The notes below the pieces were generated by a model that was not told the DNA's origin, searched no databases, and saw nothing but the letters and a program-made list of their open reading frames with translations. This document shows, piece by piece, positions 33,784 to 45,344 of a stretch of 64,000 nucleotides of DNA. The position numbers and the translations under genes are program-made. The DNA lies in the NCBI RefSeq assembly GCF_002575655.3, contig NC_053040.3, positions 359,164,267 to 359,228,266 on the forward strand. Reading direction: 5' to 3'. The DNA is from Aegilops tauschii subsp. strangulata (taxonomy: Eukaryota; Streptophyta; Magnoliopsida; Poales; Poaceae). Position 1 is the first letter of the stretch, and each line of letters opens with the position of its first letter.

Positions 33784-35142
33784 CTAACGGACGGCTTGCA
33801 CGATCATTTTTGTGTCGGCATCCAAAGACTCCAAATTCAAGGACAACATCTTGGCGTCCTCCACATCAGCTGCGATCTTTGCCTTCTTTTCTTCAAGCAT
33901 CACCTTCTTCTCCTCGAGCACGGCCTTCTTCTCTTCGATCATGGCCCTCTACTCTTCGAGTTTGAGCTTTTTCTCGGTCGCCTCCATCAACAATTGGAAC
34001 CTTTCCACCTTGTTTTTCTTCCTTGATGTCCGAGCGCTTGAGATATGCCTCCTCCTTCTTCGTCAAGATGTCCTCGAACTTGTTCGTCCTCTTGGCCGCC
34101 CACACCTTCCCACTTTTCCCCCAGAACCCTCTTCTAACCTTATTGGGCGGTTCTTTTGTTGGGTCGGTTGGGTCACCAGTTTCTTTCCCCGTGGTTTGGG
34201 CAGCGGTCTTGGCTATGAATTTGTTTCACTTTGGTTACCCATTCAACTTCAACCAACAATGTATGACAATGAAGTTTTTCTTCTCCAACTTCTTGAACAC
34301 TGTACATGTACGAGAAGGCTACAACTTAAAACATTGTCAGCAATGCATATCCGGCAAGTGATCAACAAAACTATGCATATCCGGCTACAAAACATTGCAT
34401 ATCCGGCTAGTGATCAACAAAACTATGCATATCCGGCTAGTGATCAACAAAACTATGCATATCCGGCTAGTGATCAACAAAACTATGAATATCCGGCTAG
34501 TGATCAACAAAACTATGTATATCCAGCTAGTGATCAATAAAACTATGCATATCCGGCTACAAACCTTTGCATATTCAGCTAGTGATCAACAAAACTATGC
34601 ATGTCCGGCCAAATGAACTTACTTGCTTGGTGATTTATGCACCACTAGGGCACCGTGTGATAGATGCGCTAAGTGGCCGCAATACTTGGATATGGTCTCT
34701 TGGATGGTGTACCATCGATGGTTGAGGGACTTTGATTCACGGTTACGGATGACCGCGTCAAAGAAGGGTGCGAAATGCTTATATTCATGGAACCATGTGC
34801 GAATGTTGGACCAAAATATTGTGCCCTTTTGCTCCGTGACATGGATCAGATCGGGGCTAGTGGCCAACCATGCATCGTAAAACAGCTCGTCCTCCCGCAT
34901 GTTGAAGCTTTCTCCTCTACCCTTCTTCTTCGGATCGCCGGTAGAATCATCTGGATCATCGTCCTTGTTGTCCTCCTCATCTTGCTGTCCGGCGGCCAAA
35001 TCCTGCGGCTATGTGCCCGTGCTAGTCTGGATGTAGGACTACTGCATGCCTGGCTGGGTGTAGCCCTACTGCGTGCGGGTGTAGTTGCCGCCGGACTGGG
35101 TGGGATCCGAGTCTTCCACCTGGCCATCCTCGTAGCCACCTT
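33784..35142 (-). pseudogene. PIF/Harbinger ORF1-like protein (Myb/SANT plus NAM-associated), decayed
   Basis: Two exons are visible on the minus strand. The first (35142 to about 34620) has a Gly/Gln/Tyr-rich start with three in-frame TAG codons, then KKKGRGESFNMREDELFYD, a Trp-rich SANT-like region (DAWLATS ... FWSNIRTWFHEYKHF ... SLNHRWYTIQ) and a GTAAGT donor. The second (about 34300-33784) holds HCWLKLNG-x-PK-x-NKF with stops at two conserved positions (Gln, Trp). A Lys/Glu-rich coiled coil follows (KKEEAYLKRSDIKEEK), then a +1 frameshift, another TAG and the typical end DADTKMIVQAVR. This layout matches the DNA-binding ORF1 partner of PIF/Harbinger transposases and related plant NAM-associated-domain proteins. 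No transposase was found beside it. The many breaks make it a clear pseudogene. Confidence 0.65.
34343..34610. repeat. 30-bp minisatellite in the pseudogene's intron
   Basis: Unit ATGCATATCCGGCTAGTGAT plus CAACAAAACT. About ten units: five or six full 30-bp copies and two variants of about 24 bp in which GTGATCAACAAAACT is replaced by CAAAACATT or CAAACCTT. The short variant followed by a full unit occurs twice (about 34373-34424 and 34545-34596), a small higher-order repeat. It starts just inside the splice donor of the Harbinger-like pseudogene. Because 30 is divisible by three it produces open frames, which are not genes. Confidence 0.85.
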
Positions 35143-35344
35143 GATGAGGACATGACTACCTTTGATGCAACCACAAATATTGCATACATTAATATTTGTG
35201 AGGTGATTTCTAATACAAACTATGCAATAATTTATTTATGTTATCCAAGACAAAAAATACTTCACTGACTTTTATGTCATGTCTAATTCTGGTGTATTGG
35301 ACATTTGTACAAACCATGTGTGAAGATAAAGGAAAGGGAGATGA

Positions 35345-36121
35345 TTAAGTTATGTTCAAGAAGTCCTTTCACGTCACTTTTGGCCCAAGAGAAGTCGGAG
35401 ACCATGTCCCCTCATGTGACTCAGATTCGGACTGCACAGACATGCCTGACTTCAAACACCTCCAACTTTTCCATACAGACTCCGAATAGGGTGAATCTTT
35501 TTTGTTGGAAAGCTTACGTCGTGGACTTTCTAGAACAATCGGATTCACCTTCAAATACATCAGGAGCGTGGAGATATCACCGAAACAGTCCGACGCTGCA
35601 ACAGAATCTGAGTCAAACTACAAATCCAAAGGTGTTGTGTCACCTCCACTTGGGTCTTGGGCCCATGGGCCTTCTACGACCTAGGGTTAGGTTTAGGCTG
35701 CCTTGGGACATCCTCACACCTCCTTGGCTGCCACCCCATGCTCCTATATAACTAGATCATTCTAGTCGCGCTTTCTTTGTGTTTTATTTACATTAAAGTT
35801 CGTCATAGAGCAATGCGCGTACTTCGTTTGTGTCCAACGACCAGGCCAAGACATTTCAGAACCTCACTTTGACCAATAAAGTTTTTCTCTTAAATTCGCA
35901 ATATCTAGATTGCAATATGAGTTTCTTCGTTTGCTTGCAGGAAATAGACCCTCGTGGTCCGGTTGATTATACTCCGGCGTGGTGAACAACCTCTTGGAGT
36001 TGGTTTAGCGATTGCTAAGGCGCGACGTCTTCACACGTTCGTAGTCGGATCATCAAATTCGACTTCCACCAAAAACGGTAGCTACCATCTCATCGAAAGA
36101 TAAAACACCTTTGCCCTATCA
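35345..36121 (+). mobile_element. LTR of a gypsy-type element, followed by a primer site
   Basis: An LTR-like block with a TATATAA box (35750), a GC-rich 5' region and an end in CCTATCA at 36121. It is followed two bases later by TGGTATCAGTTTTC (36124-36137), a primer binding site. I recall the end CCTATCAAGTGGTATCAG from Triticeae retrotransposons. The LTR start is uncertain; I placed it by composition. The matching 3' LTR is not in the window. Confidence 0.55.
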
Positions 36122-36600
36122 AGTGGTATCAGTTTTCAGGTTGCTCGGTGAGAATTTCCAGTTATCCCTAGATTAGATTTATTTTTTACCTATTGTCCAA
36201 GAAAAAGCCACAAAAAAGATAGATATGTTCATCCTTTGTCCAAACTAGTTTGAGCCTTTGCAATTTTCTTTTTAGTGCTTGCATATTTCAATTATCGGTT
36301 GCGTCGATTGTTGGTCTTAGTGTCTAGTTTTCTTTAGAGTTTCGAGTTATGTTCACGCTGTTGCACCATCATCCCTTCCATTGTCGAAAAGAGAGAGAAA
36401 AGAAGTTGAAAAAAAGAGAGTAAAAAGTAAAAAAAAGCGAGAAAAAAGAGAGAATAAAAAAAGTCGAATCTATCTAGACTCCAACTCATATTAAAATTCG
36501 GATTGGAATATATTTTGCATAGTTTTCAGTAAAACAAGCATACCCCCTCATATGAAGTCTGTTTTGGCTCAATAAGTACTCAAATTAAAGCTATCAACTA
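36122..36600 (+). mobile_element. Internal 5' part of the LTR element, truncated
   Basis: Primer site, then an untranslated leader with a purine-rich stretch (GAGAGAAAAGAAGTTGAAAAAAAG, about 36390-36455). There is no GAG frame before sequence of another kind begins near 36600. The element is cut off within its leader. Confidence 0.45.
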
Positions 36601-36624
36601 GGTGCATCTGAATAGTTGCAAAAG

Positions 36625-36912
36625 CTAGTCCAATGTTTTGGAGCTCAAAATCCACTTCTCAATAGGACGCTTTGCCCTCGAAAGTTCGTGAACATAGTTT
36701 ATCATAGTTTTCAGGCCAGTTTCGGAATTGTTTTCCTCCTCATCCAAACTCGGAATTGAGTGATTCTTTTTGCCTTGGAAAGCTTGAGTCAGCAGCATTT
36801 TTAGAACATTGTTTTGCAGTGTCGCCGAGTTGATCTTCCAGGCGAGTGTGCTGCTCGGATCCTCCTGCACCTCCACCACCTCCATCTCCTGTAGGTTCTC
36901 CTCTGGTTCCAT
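36625..36912 (-). CDS. Unrecognised small ORF, possible truncated gene
   Basis: A 95-codon minus-strand frame with balanced composition: an acidic start (MEPEENLQEMEVVEVQEDPS), then TLAWKINSATLQNNVLKMLLTQ and a charged end. The ATG is preceded by a GC-rich, GA-rich stretch like a grass 5' UTR. I do not recognise the family. It ends where the truncated LTR element begins, so it may be the first exon of a gene whose remainder was lost or displaced. It could also be a captured exon in an unrecognised element. Function is not assigned. Confidence 0.3.
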   Translation of the reverse strand: MEPEENLQEMEVVEVQEDPSSTLAWKINSATLQNNVLKMLLTQAFQGKKNHSIPSLDEEENNSETGLKTMINYVHELSRAKRPIEKWILSSKTLD

Positions 36913-38225
36913 GCTTCAGCGGCGGGAGGGAAGAAGAGTGGGAGAAAACCCCGGAAATTGGGTGGAGAACGGTGGGATGGAAGAAGAGAATGGGGCATTT
37001 TAGCGCGAAACGGCGTGAGTAGCTACAAAAGCGCGGGCTCCGCCTTCCTTTTGGGTGGGCCTTGGGCATCAGAGTCCGACGTGTCTTGTGTCTGGACTCC
37101 CGCAAAGCCCCCCTCCCCGGTTTTGTTCCGGTTTGCGGCAAAATCGTGGTCCGGACTACTCGGCAGACGGATGGGGGTCGACGTTGGATGGCTTCCAGGG
37201 TCCGGACAGCTACGTCCCAACGGATACTACCGGTTTGAGGGTCGGCGTTAGAGATGCCCTTAGCATTTTCTTCACGAGCTGCAGGTATGTCGTCCCACGG
37301 AGCTTAATGTTGGTCTACAACGCATGTCTTGGCTTGTTGATGTCTACATTGACGTATATTATACCACCTCTCTAGGCGCAAGATCGCCGCAGTCCACACA
37401 TGGTTTTCGTCATGCGGTCGGGTTCTTTCTCGCCTACTTCGAGAATTGTCGTCGTGCCTCTACAAGCAACCGACATGGCCCCTTCATCCTACTTCTGGTT
37501 TCACTGACCACGCTTTCGTCGTCGTTCAACACATATTCATCGCCAATGTTGTTGTTTCTTCTCTGACTACTTCGGTGCCTCGGGCAACCGTGGGCAACAA
37601 GAACACATTATCCCTGATGTTATTTTGCACCATAAATGTCCTAGAGGTCTCCTCTACTAGTCCCTTCGACATGGCATACAATTCGTGTTGGTCCCGTTCT
37701 ACTCACGTTCGGTTGCAACACCGATGCATGCCTTCATCATCGACATGCCCCCGGGCTTGGCAAACCCGGTGCGCACTTCGTCTACAACGATATTGTCTTT
37801 GACATTGACACCCTTCTTGACGGTTGTCTCGACCATGTCCCTATTTTCTTTCTGGCGCATCCCTGGGACCCTGACTCCACGACTCTTTGTTGCAGGGCTA
37901 CCTTGACACCGGCAACCCCAACCCCAGCATCGACCACGGTGTCCCTCACATGGCTACCTCGACCATGGCTACACCACCCACGCTCTCGGCTACCTCGAGA
38001 TCGGTATAAAGGACTATTGCCTCACTTGTGCAACTCATCAGCTTTCTCTAGAGATAACACATCCACGACGCGACAATGTTCACACCACTCCCGCTATGAT
38101 TGGATGGGATGTCAGTCCTTTTTTTCTACCTTCGGTTTCTCACCGTCCACTATGCTCATGTTGTCTGGGACGTCACTTGTACGTGTATCTCTACATTGAT
38201 CGAATATAATTTGTTATCTATCTAC
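36913..38225. other. Unassigned; includes one MITE-like end
   Basis: CGTTAGAGATGCCCTTA at 37246-37262 resembles the right end of a Harbinger-type MITE, but no matching left end was found. From 37270 to 38220 the sequence is C/T-rich and looks like decayed retroelement sequence; overlapping frames have no recognised domain. Confidence 0.3.
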
Positions 38226-38228
38226 TAA

Positions 38229-38624
38229 GAGCATTTCCAACCGCTGGAGCCCCCAAGAACACCACCGAACCAAAAAGTTGGTGTCTTGGGGGGGGGGGGG
38301 GGGCAGGGCAAATGCTTTATCCGGCTGAAATATGGGTGCATGGGGAGGTCATCTTCCCAGCCACACCCCACCCCAACCAATCGTTTGTGAGGGAAATGAT
38401 TAAGTGAACCAAAAAAAGATGTATGGGGCGACACGATTCGCCGAAACTTCCGCTGGCGCCCCCAAGAGACCCCCAACGGGCTGGGTTTCGTCTGGGTTTG
38501 CCAGCGCTATCTCGACGTCCCGGGGGACGCTGGGGGCGTGACTGGGACGCTTTTCGGTAAAAAGCGTCGTCCGAGCCTAAAACCAAGCCTAAAAAGGCAT
38601 TCTGAGGGACGGGTGAAGATGCTT
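38229..38624. mobile_element. Harbinger-type MITE
   Basis: Ends GAGCATTTCCAACCGCTGG and CGGGTGAAGATGCTT are imperfect inverted repeats of the same kind as the MITE at 17241-17558. The triplet TAA is present at 38226-38228 and 38625-38627. A G16 run lies inside (38288-38303). Confidence 0.7.
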
Positions 38625-38627
38625 TAA

Positions 38628-40784
38628 GTTTTATGGGACGGAGGGGGTACCTTATCTCTATGAGGAAGCATTGCCCTTTGTATTAACCACCCGAGGGGCT
38701 CAAAACAACACACATCACACTATGCCAATTCTCTCCTCTACATTTCTAGGCACACGCCTATGTTTTGAAAAATATCCCAAGAATTGCATTCATCTAGCGT
38801 GGCTAAATCAATGATCGAGATCTACAACTAGCTAGTGGCAGCAGCTGTAACCAACAGACAGATGGATGCATCAAGCCGCCGAAATATCACGCTCCAACTC
38901 GCGACCGACGGCAACGGCGGCCTGCAACTAGCGTCTCTCCCACCTTCGGGTCTCACCTAGTCACCAGCGCACCCTACCCCGCCCGCACTTCCGGGTACGT
39001 CCTCGCTCGCTCGCTCGCTGTCACCTCACCGGTTGTGGGCTTGTGGCGGATGACTGGTTGGTGCAGTGGGAAGCACTTCCATAGCACACACGTCCTTTCG
39101 CTGGCTGGTTCCACGCACTCGCGGCCGCGCTCCCTACTCCGGCCGGTGGCGACCGGCCGGCGGCGGGGGGGGGGGGGGGGGGGGGGGGGCGCCACGCGTG
39201 CCGTTCGCCGTACGGGCCGAAGAAACGTGCCTACGCCAGCGCATACAGTTCGTGGTCGACAGGAATCTTGGCGTGGCTTTGCTCTGCTCCCACGGTACGT
39301 TCCTTCTCCGGTCAGGCCGGGGGTCGATGGTGCTCTCGACCAGGAGCTTCGCTCTCTTCCATCGTCATACCGAGAAGACCGTGGAGAATGACCAATGGAG
39401 ATCCGATCGAGACTGTTTTTTATCTTCCTGGAGGGGATTGCTTGATCGTTCGGTCGCTGTCTCCTGGCTCATTTAGCGATGGCCTAATTGCCTACTCTGG
39501 TAGAGTCCGGAATTTGCGCGAACTGGTGTCATACGACACGATCATCGAGTGTGTGCAGCCGAGACGCAAGGCGATGCGCACCAGTCAATCAAAGCATCAC
39601 TGCTCTAGCACCGCGGAAATAATTGCCACGTTTAGAGGTTCCGTGCGAACCATCTGCGTTACATGGCTCTCCAAACTGTTGATCGCCTGGGAAATTCGTT
39701 GACATCAACGGATCGGGTGATATCAGGAGATGACATGCATACTTGGTTTAATTGCTGGCCAAGAGTTTTGTCAAAGCATTGCTCAGTTACGACCTGCCAC
39801 ATCCATTTTCTCCAGTAAGTTCTGTTGATCTGTCCACGTGATCGATCCATCCAAATTGTTCATGTGTTGCAATGGAGACATACATATTCTTGTAACTTTT
39901 TCGTTCAGGGCTTGATGATACTTTTTATAATCAATATGATCATTTTGTCCAATAATTAATGTAATCCTCCCGTGCAACGGTCGATCATATTTTTTATAAA
40001 TTAATGTCCAACTAATTAACATGCGTAATTATGGGCGAGACTGAGACTGGACCAGAGATTAACTGGGACGATTTTTGGCCACTAATTGCTACTACCTGCG
40101 AAGCAAATTAAACAAAACGGATGACTACACGTGAAGCGAATGAAACGAAACGAATATGAACTCATTTTTTTAAACACAGTGCACTGGGCGTACCACGGTC
40201 ATGCATATCATCGGAGAAAAAGGCATGCATATGCATCTCAAACAACAAAATTATGCATATGGCCGGGAGAGTACAGCCGTAGCGGATAACGCGGCTGTGC
40301 CCACAGTCCACAGGAAAGTACAGTCACGCACACCGACCGAGTCACTCCACACTATGTACGCATGCACGTCTCTTGGGATACAAGTTGCATTGATAATATA
40401 CACATCACGGTTTCTGTCGATGGACACAAGTTGGATAGATTTCGAGTCACTTGACACCACGCAGCTGTTGGCCATTTCGCTAGCCCATTACCAGCGGACC
40501 ATGCATGCGTCCATGCCCCGCACGCGTTTTTCGCCTCCATCCATGGGCCAGGGTGGGTGCTCTCTATCATCCATGGAGAATCATTGTTCGAGACGCGACT
40601 CTCTACTTCGCTCCCTGGCGAACGAAACTGACACCGGAAAGCCCCGTACATCGAATACTTTGCACATGCATCGGGTGCAAGTGGCACCCGGGTGGCAGTT
40701 CTGAAAACTTTCAACTAACTTGGATCTGCAAAATTTGCTGCAAGAATCCATTTGAGAGCTATACGAAAAATAAAGTGTATTGAA
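38628..40784. other. Unassigned; G25 run
   Basis: No gene or complete element recognised over about 2.1 kb. Begins with GGGACGGAGGGGGTACC (38636-38652), a Stowaway-like end. A CGCT tetranucleotide run lies at 39003-39019 and a 25-base G run at 39165-39189. Open frames around 39035-39476 and 40201-40704 overlap others on both strands and have no recognised domain. Confidence 0.3.
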
Positions 40785-42312
40785 GATTGAATTGAGAAAA
40801 AGCTGAGCTGCTCGAAGGGCAAGCTTATGTCTTATGGAGGTCGGCTAGTGCTGATTAATTCAGTATTGACCAATATGCCGATGTTCCTACTCTCTTTCTT
40901 CGAAATCCCTAAAGGGGTACGAAAGCGACTTTGATTTCTTCCGATCTCGTTTCTTCTGGCAGTCAGATGAGGCCAAAAGGAAATACCGACTGGCGCGATG
41001 GGACACCCTCTGCCGGCCAAAAGACCAGGGAGGTCTTGGTATTGAGAACTTAGAAATCAAGAATAAATGCCTTATGAGCAAGTGGCTCTACAGGTTGGAG
41101 ACAGAGCCGGAGGGCATATGAGCATAACTTTTGCGCAATAAATATTTGCAGTCGAAAACGCTTGCCCAGGTTACCATGAGGCCAACTGACTCGCCATTCT
41201 GGAAAGGGCTTATGAGAGTGAAGGATTTGTTCTTTCGTAGGGTCAAATTCTTGGTTGGCAATGAGATGACAACAAGATTTTGGGAGGATACGTGGTTAGG
41301 AGCAACACCCCTGGCCGTACAATATCCCACCCTTTATAATATTGTACAACGCAAGGAGGATTGCGTAGGCACCATGTTCCAAACAATCCCCTTGAATATC
41401 CAGTTCAGGCGTGTGTTAGTTGGTGAGCGATGGACGGCTTGGTTGCACTTTCTTCGGAGATTGATAGATGTTCAACTTTCCGACCAGCCGGATTCGACGC
41501 AATGGACATTAGCTAAGAATGGAGTTTTCACGGTGAAATCTTTTTATTTAGATTTGATTAATTCTGGCCCAATCTCGAGATCGTTGCATATTTGGAAGAT
41601 TAAGGTTCCCTTGCGTATTAAATTTTTTATGTGGTTTGTCCACAAGCAAGTAATACTCATTAAGGACAACTTAATCAAGAGGCGATGGGTAGGTAGTTCA
41701 CGTTGTTATTTTTGTGATCATGATGAAACAATACAACACTTATTCCTTGAATGCCCTCTCGCTAAATTGCTTTGGAGAACTATCCATATTATCTTCAACA
41801 TTAATCCTCCAGCTAACATCGAATCGTTGTTTGGAACGTGGTTAGCTGGGGTTGAACATGATACTGCTGCTCGTATTCGGATTGTAATATGTGCGCTTTT
41901 GTGGGCTATATGGAACTGTAAGAATGATTTGATTTTTAACAGACAACACACTTTAACTTTCTTGCAGGTTATCTTCAGCGCCGCTTGGATCCGTACGTGG
42001 TCTTTACTCACTCCTACGGACTCCAGGGAGCCTTTGGTTACTGGGTGCAACCAATGAAAGATGGTAGCACGGGTTATATTTAACCGGTTCGGATGGCGGT
42101 CGCATAACATGATATGAGTCTAGGGAGCTTATCCTCTTTTTTGCCTTACCGGTTGTGATTTTGAGCATGTACTTTTATTTTCTTTTCTTTGCTCCGCTTG
42201 CGAGCTGTAATACCTTTTATGACTTTGTGATACTTCGAGACTTTTTAATAAGATGGCTGCATGCATCATTATGATGCAGAGGCCGGGGGCATGCCTTCAT
42301 TTCCAAAAAAAA
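40785..42312 (+). mobile_element. 5'-truncated LINE (L1 type) with 3' UTR and A-tail
   Basis: Starts within the reverse transcriptase region (LMSYGGRLVLINSVLTNMPM, near 40828-40885), with a frameshift near 40930. After that the sequence reads DFFRSRFFWQSDE ... RWDTLCRPKDQGGLGIENL, typical of plant LINE ORF2. The C-terminal 308-codon frame (41131-42057) contains the zf-RVT domain: FWEDTWLG, WTLAKNGVFTVKSFY, then a zinc-binding CYFC ... QHLFLEC and LLWAIWNCKNDLIF. A 3' UTR with TTTTTAATAAGATGGCTGCATGC and a short A8 tail (42305-42312) ends the element. No clear TSD was found, so the boundaries are approximate. Confidence 0.85.
41131..42057 (+). pseudogene. LINE ORF2, C-terminal part with zf-RVT domain
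   Basis: The longest open segment of the truncated LINE, 308 codons. It is not a gene on its own: the upstream reverse transcriptase portion is in another frame, with stops near 40940, 41021 and 41120. The endonuclease and catalytic RT motifs are absent because of 5' truncation. The zinc-binding residues Cys-x2-Cys and His-x4-Cys are conserved. Confidence 0.85.
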
Positions 42313-44084
42313 GGCCGACTATCATTCGATCCATATTTTTTTATGTTTCAGTCGATTCTCGCTCGTGAGTCGTTACTCATTATCGACCCGCCCATCGCCA
42401 CCCGCTGAACTGTCGTTCTTGTCACCTGCGGTCGGCGTCGCTACCCCACCCAGCCTGAGCCACCGCCCGGTCATCCCTCTACCCCCGTCCCCCCTTTGAC
42501 GCCACTGAACCACCCTCTTATTCTTCATACTCGCACCGTCAACCCATAGAGTCTCCTCTGTCAACAATTGTGCAGCTAGCCATGGTGGCCCCATCCCTGG
42601 CTTGCCCTCGTGTGGACATTGTGGTCGACTACATCGCCCCTTCCTCTCCTCGCTTCCCATTGTCGATTTTTCCTTGCACAAATCGACTGAAATACTAGCT
42701 ACCTTCACGCAACTGAAGAATAGCATATGCGAAAACAAAATACCAATTGTAGTTTCTGTACACTTATAGTAATTTTGAAATCTTTTTGTTTTTAGCACAC
42801 AATTAGTTACACTTTTCCCCACATTTGGTACGGTCAAAATAAGGGTTTAGGCTATGGCACGGTGTACTAGATTGCCACATGTTTTCAACATTTAACCTCC
42901 CCTCTCCTACCCCCTGCGGAAAAGAGTATTATGGACAACAAGTCATTGGTCAATTCAAATCTAAATAGTATAACTTGGTTAAATATTGTGTATTCCAACT
43001 ATTTCACAAACATAGGTGGTTTAATTGTGGAGCGGTCGAATAGTATATGTAGTTCGCGAGTTCAAATATCTTCTTTGTTAGTACAATTATTTCTTAAACT
43101 TTCATTGTATCAGACAAGTCTCTATTTTTGTCCTGGTGTTGTCATCATGACCGACGCGGCACACTACAGAGAGTCTATGATGTTTTTGCCTCACGGGTCG
43201 CCTTTTCTAGATCCGACTGATTGTCTTTGATGCTTGGCCTGTCATGGCAGTGATGGCAACAAGCGAATGTGGAGTTGATTTGGTCAGTGATTCTCCTATT
43301 TCACTTTTTTGTTTTCCCAATTCCATAACACTATAGTATTCAAGCAATAGTTCTAAAACATGTTTTGCAATGAATGTATTTTGGACCATTGTGCATTCAA
43401 CGAGCTTAGGTTCTCGCCTATTGGGGTGGACGGATTGTGTGTTTTCTTACAAAAACCTATAAGATTAATTTAGCTTACGCAGTTTTGGACTTACTAATTT
43501 TCTTCGCCAGAGAATTAGAGGAAGATCAAAATGAAAAGCTTCGATCTTTGTTACTCAAGTATTTCCCAATTTAATCTATTGCATGTAGTTTGTGTAATTA
43601 ATAAAAGTCAAAATGTTTCTCAGAAAATCATTGTATATGAGTTAAGATAGATATTATACAAAACTTATTTGTAGCGAGAAGGAGGACCGCATCCCCTCCC
43701 TAACTTGTGCATCTGTGGTTGGACTCACACTTTGCAACTAGTTGCGGGTAGTGCTCTATTTCCACACTTACTAAAACAGAAGTCAATTCAAAGTTAGTCC
43801 ATATCATAATATAGTAGGCAGTATGTTTTTGTAACAAAAAATCTCGCACCCTTGTAAGATTCTTCGTCTGGTAGCAGTATTTTTTGATAACAAGAAGATT
43901 ATTCGTCCTTTAATTCAGCGTGTATACAGGCGAGGTACGAGTGCAACTCACTTGTGTTAAATATACACGGGTAAAGTGTACCAACTGAAGCATATTTCTA
44001 GCGGTCAAGCCTTCGGACGGCCGTAGTTCTGTTTCCAATTCATGTAGTTATCTGCCGAACTTATCACCAATAATCTCGCACCAA
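42313..44084. other. Unassigned sequence
   Basis: About 1.8 kb in which I see no supported gene, TIR or LTR end. The CT-rich part at 42380-42660 contains a minus-strand frame (42373-42837) with no recognised domain. The remainder is AT-rich. Confidence 0.3.
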
Positions 44085-44357
44085 GGCTACTCACAGTGAG
44101 AAGTATTATATACTAGTATCATATGCATGATACTGGTGCATGATACCGCGGAGCCAGATCCTCTGACGTACTGTAGCTTGACGTTGGCCCACTGATGTGT
44201 GGGGCTGGATCCACATGTCAGTGGACTAACAGCATGTCACGGGAGTCACGTCCATGATACTATATCTGTAGTGCATAATATTATATGTTGCTATTATAGA
44301 TGATTTATTGCCATCCAAGACACATACTAATATATCATTTAATTTGATACGGTATTA
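44085..44357. mobile_element. MITE, left part (GGCTACTCACAGTG type)
   Basis: Begins GGCTACTCACAGTGAGAAGTA and contains the interior I recall from a common Triticeae MITE (CATGATAC, CCAAGACACATACTA, ATTTAATTTGATACGGTA). The expected right terminus (a complement of the start) is missing; a second MITE-like start follows directly at 44358. Classified by memory only. Confidence 0.45.
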
Positions 44358-44470
44358 GGCTAGTCATAGTGGGAGTAACATAGATAGTAATATGCATGTC
44401 ACATAAGAAGAAAAAGAAAAGAAGAAAAAACTAATCTAATAATCAACATAACATAGGTAGTATCATGTAT
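44358..44470. mobile_element. MITE fragment (GGCTAGTCATAGTG type)
   Basis: Starts GGCTAGTCATAGTGGGAGTA in the same orientation as the preceding element, followed by ACATAG/ATGCATGTCACAT motifs of that family. It lacks an inverted right end. Either a second insertion into the first or an internal rearrangement. Confidence 0.4.
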
Positions 44471-45344
44471 CTTTTGGCACAACCTCCCTCATACACAGCC
44501 TCCCTCGTACCCCCTCGCCGCTCGCCCCTCCAGGGAGATCGGGAGGGGCCAACCCTAGCCCCCAGCCGCCTCGATCCCATCTGCCGCCGCCTGGGGACAG
44601 GCTCGGGCAGAGCCCATGCATTCGACGGCGGCGGAGGGCTCCTCCACCTTCCCGGACTGTACGGCGGCGAGGGCGCCAGATCCGCTGAGGTGCGGCCTCT
44701 TCCTCAATCCATGGCGGCGTGGTGGCTCCTGCTGGAGGCGTTAGTGGTGATGTGGGGTGAGATGGCCAGAGGATGGAGGTGGGGCTTGGCGTGGCCGGTG
44801 CCGGCGGCCGCGTCCGGCTCGGATCCAGTCTTGGCAGTCGCGGCGGCGACTCCGGCCCAGATCCGAACATGGCGGCGGCGGCGTCCCCTCCGCCGGGGAT
44901 GACAGGCCAGATGGTGGGTCCTCATGGCAGCGCCGGTGGTGGCAGATCTTGGGATCCCGCACCCGGGGACGTCACAGGATGCACATGGCGGCCGAAGCTT
45001 CCTCCGACATCGACGGCGCGTGATACGGATCGCGGCGGCGGTTGCTATTGTATGGGCGACGACAACAGCCGGCGCGACGGTGGGTACTCCCTGTAGCACC
45101 CGGAATTGGGGCGGTGACCCCTCTTCATCAACGGCGGCAGACTCCTGGGTCGTGTGGGTGATTCGGAGTCTGGATCTCGAGGTGGTGACAGCCTTCTGAG
45201 GCTGGTGGCGGTATGGGACGCCCCTTCCATCAACAGATTGGGTTCGATGCGGCTCGACAGGTGACACATGTGCCTCTTTCGGAGTTGTCGGGCGGTTCCT
45301 GTAGCCGGCAAGTGAAGCTACCGGTAGATGCGCTATCAGCGGAT
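44471..45344. other. Unassigned GC-rich sequence
   Basis: About 870 bp, strongly GC-rich, with many CGGCGG and CCGCCG triplets. Overlapping open frames exist on both strands (e.g. 44465-44902 plus, 44704-45267 minus), but they are mutually antisense and low complexity. May be a decayed captured gene or 5' UTR; not supported as coding. Confidence 0.3.

Noticed and set aside
34343..34610. CRISPR-like array of regular repeats
   Set aside because: Units are contiguous with no unique spacers, and the context is a plant transposon pseudogene; it is a minisatellite.
44465..45267. GC-rich antisense pair of frames as genes
   Set aside because: Mutually antisense, low complexity, no recognised domain and no promoter.
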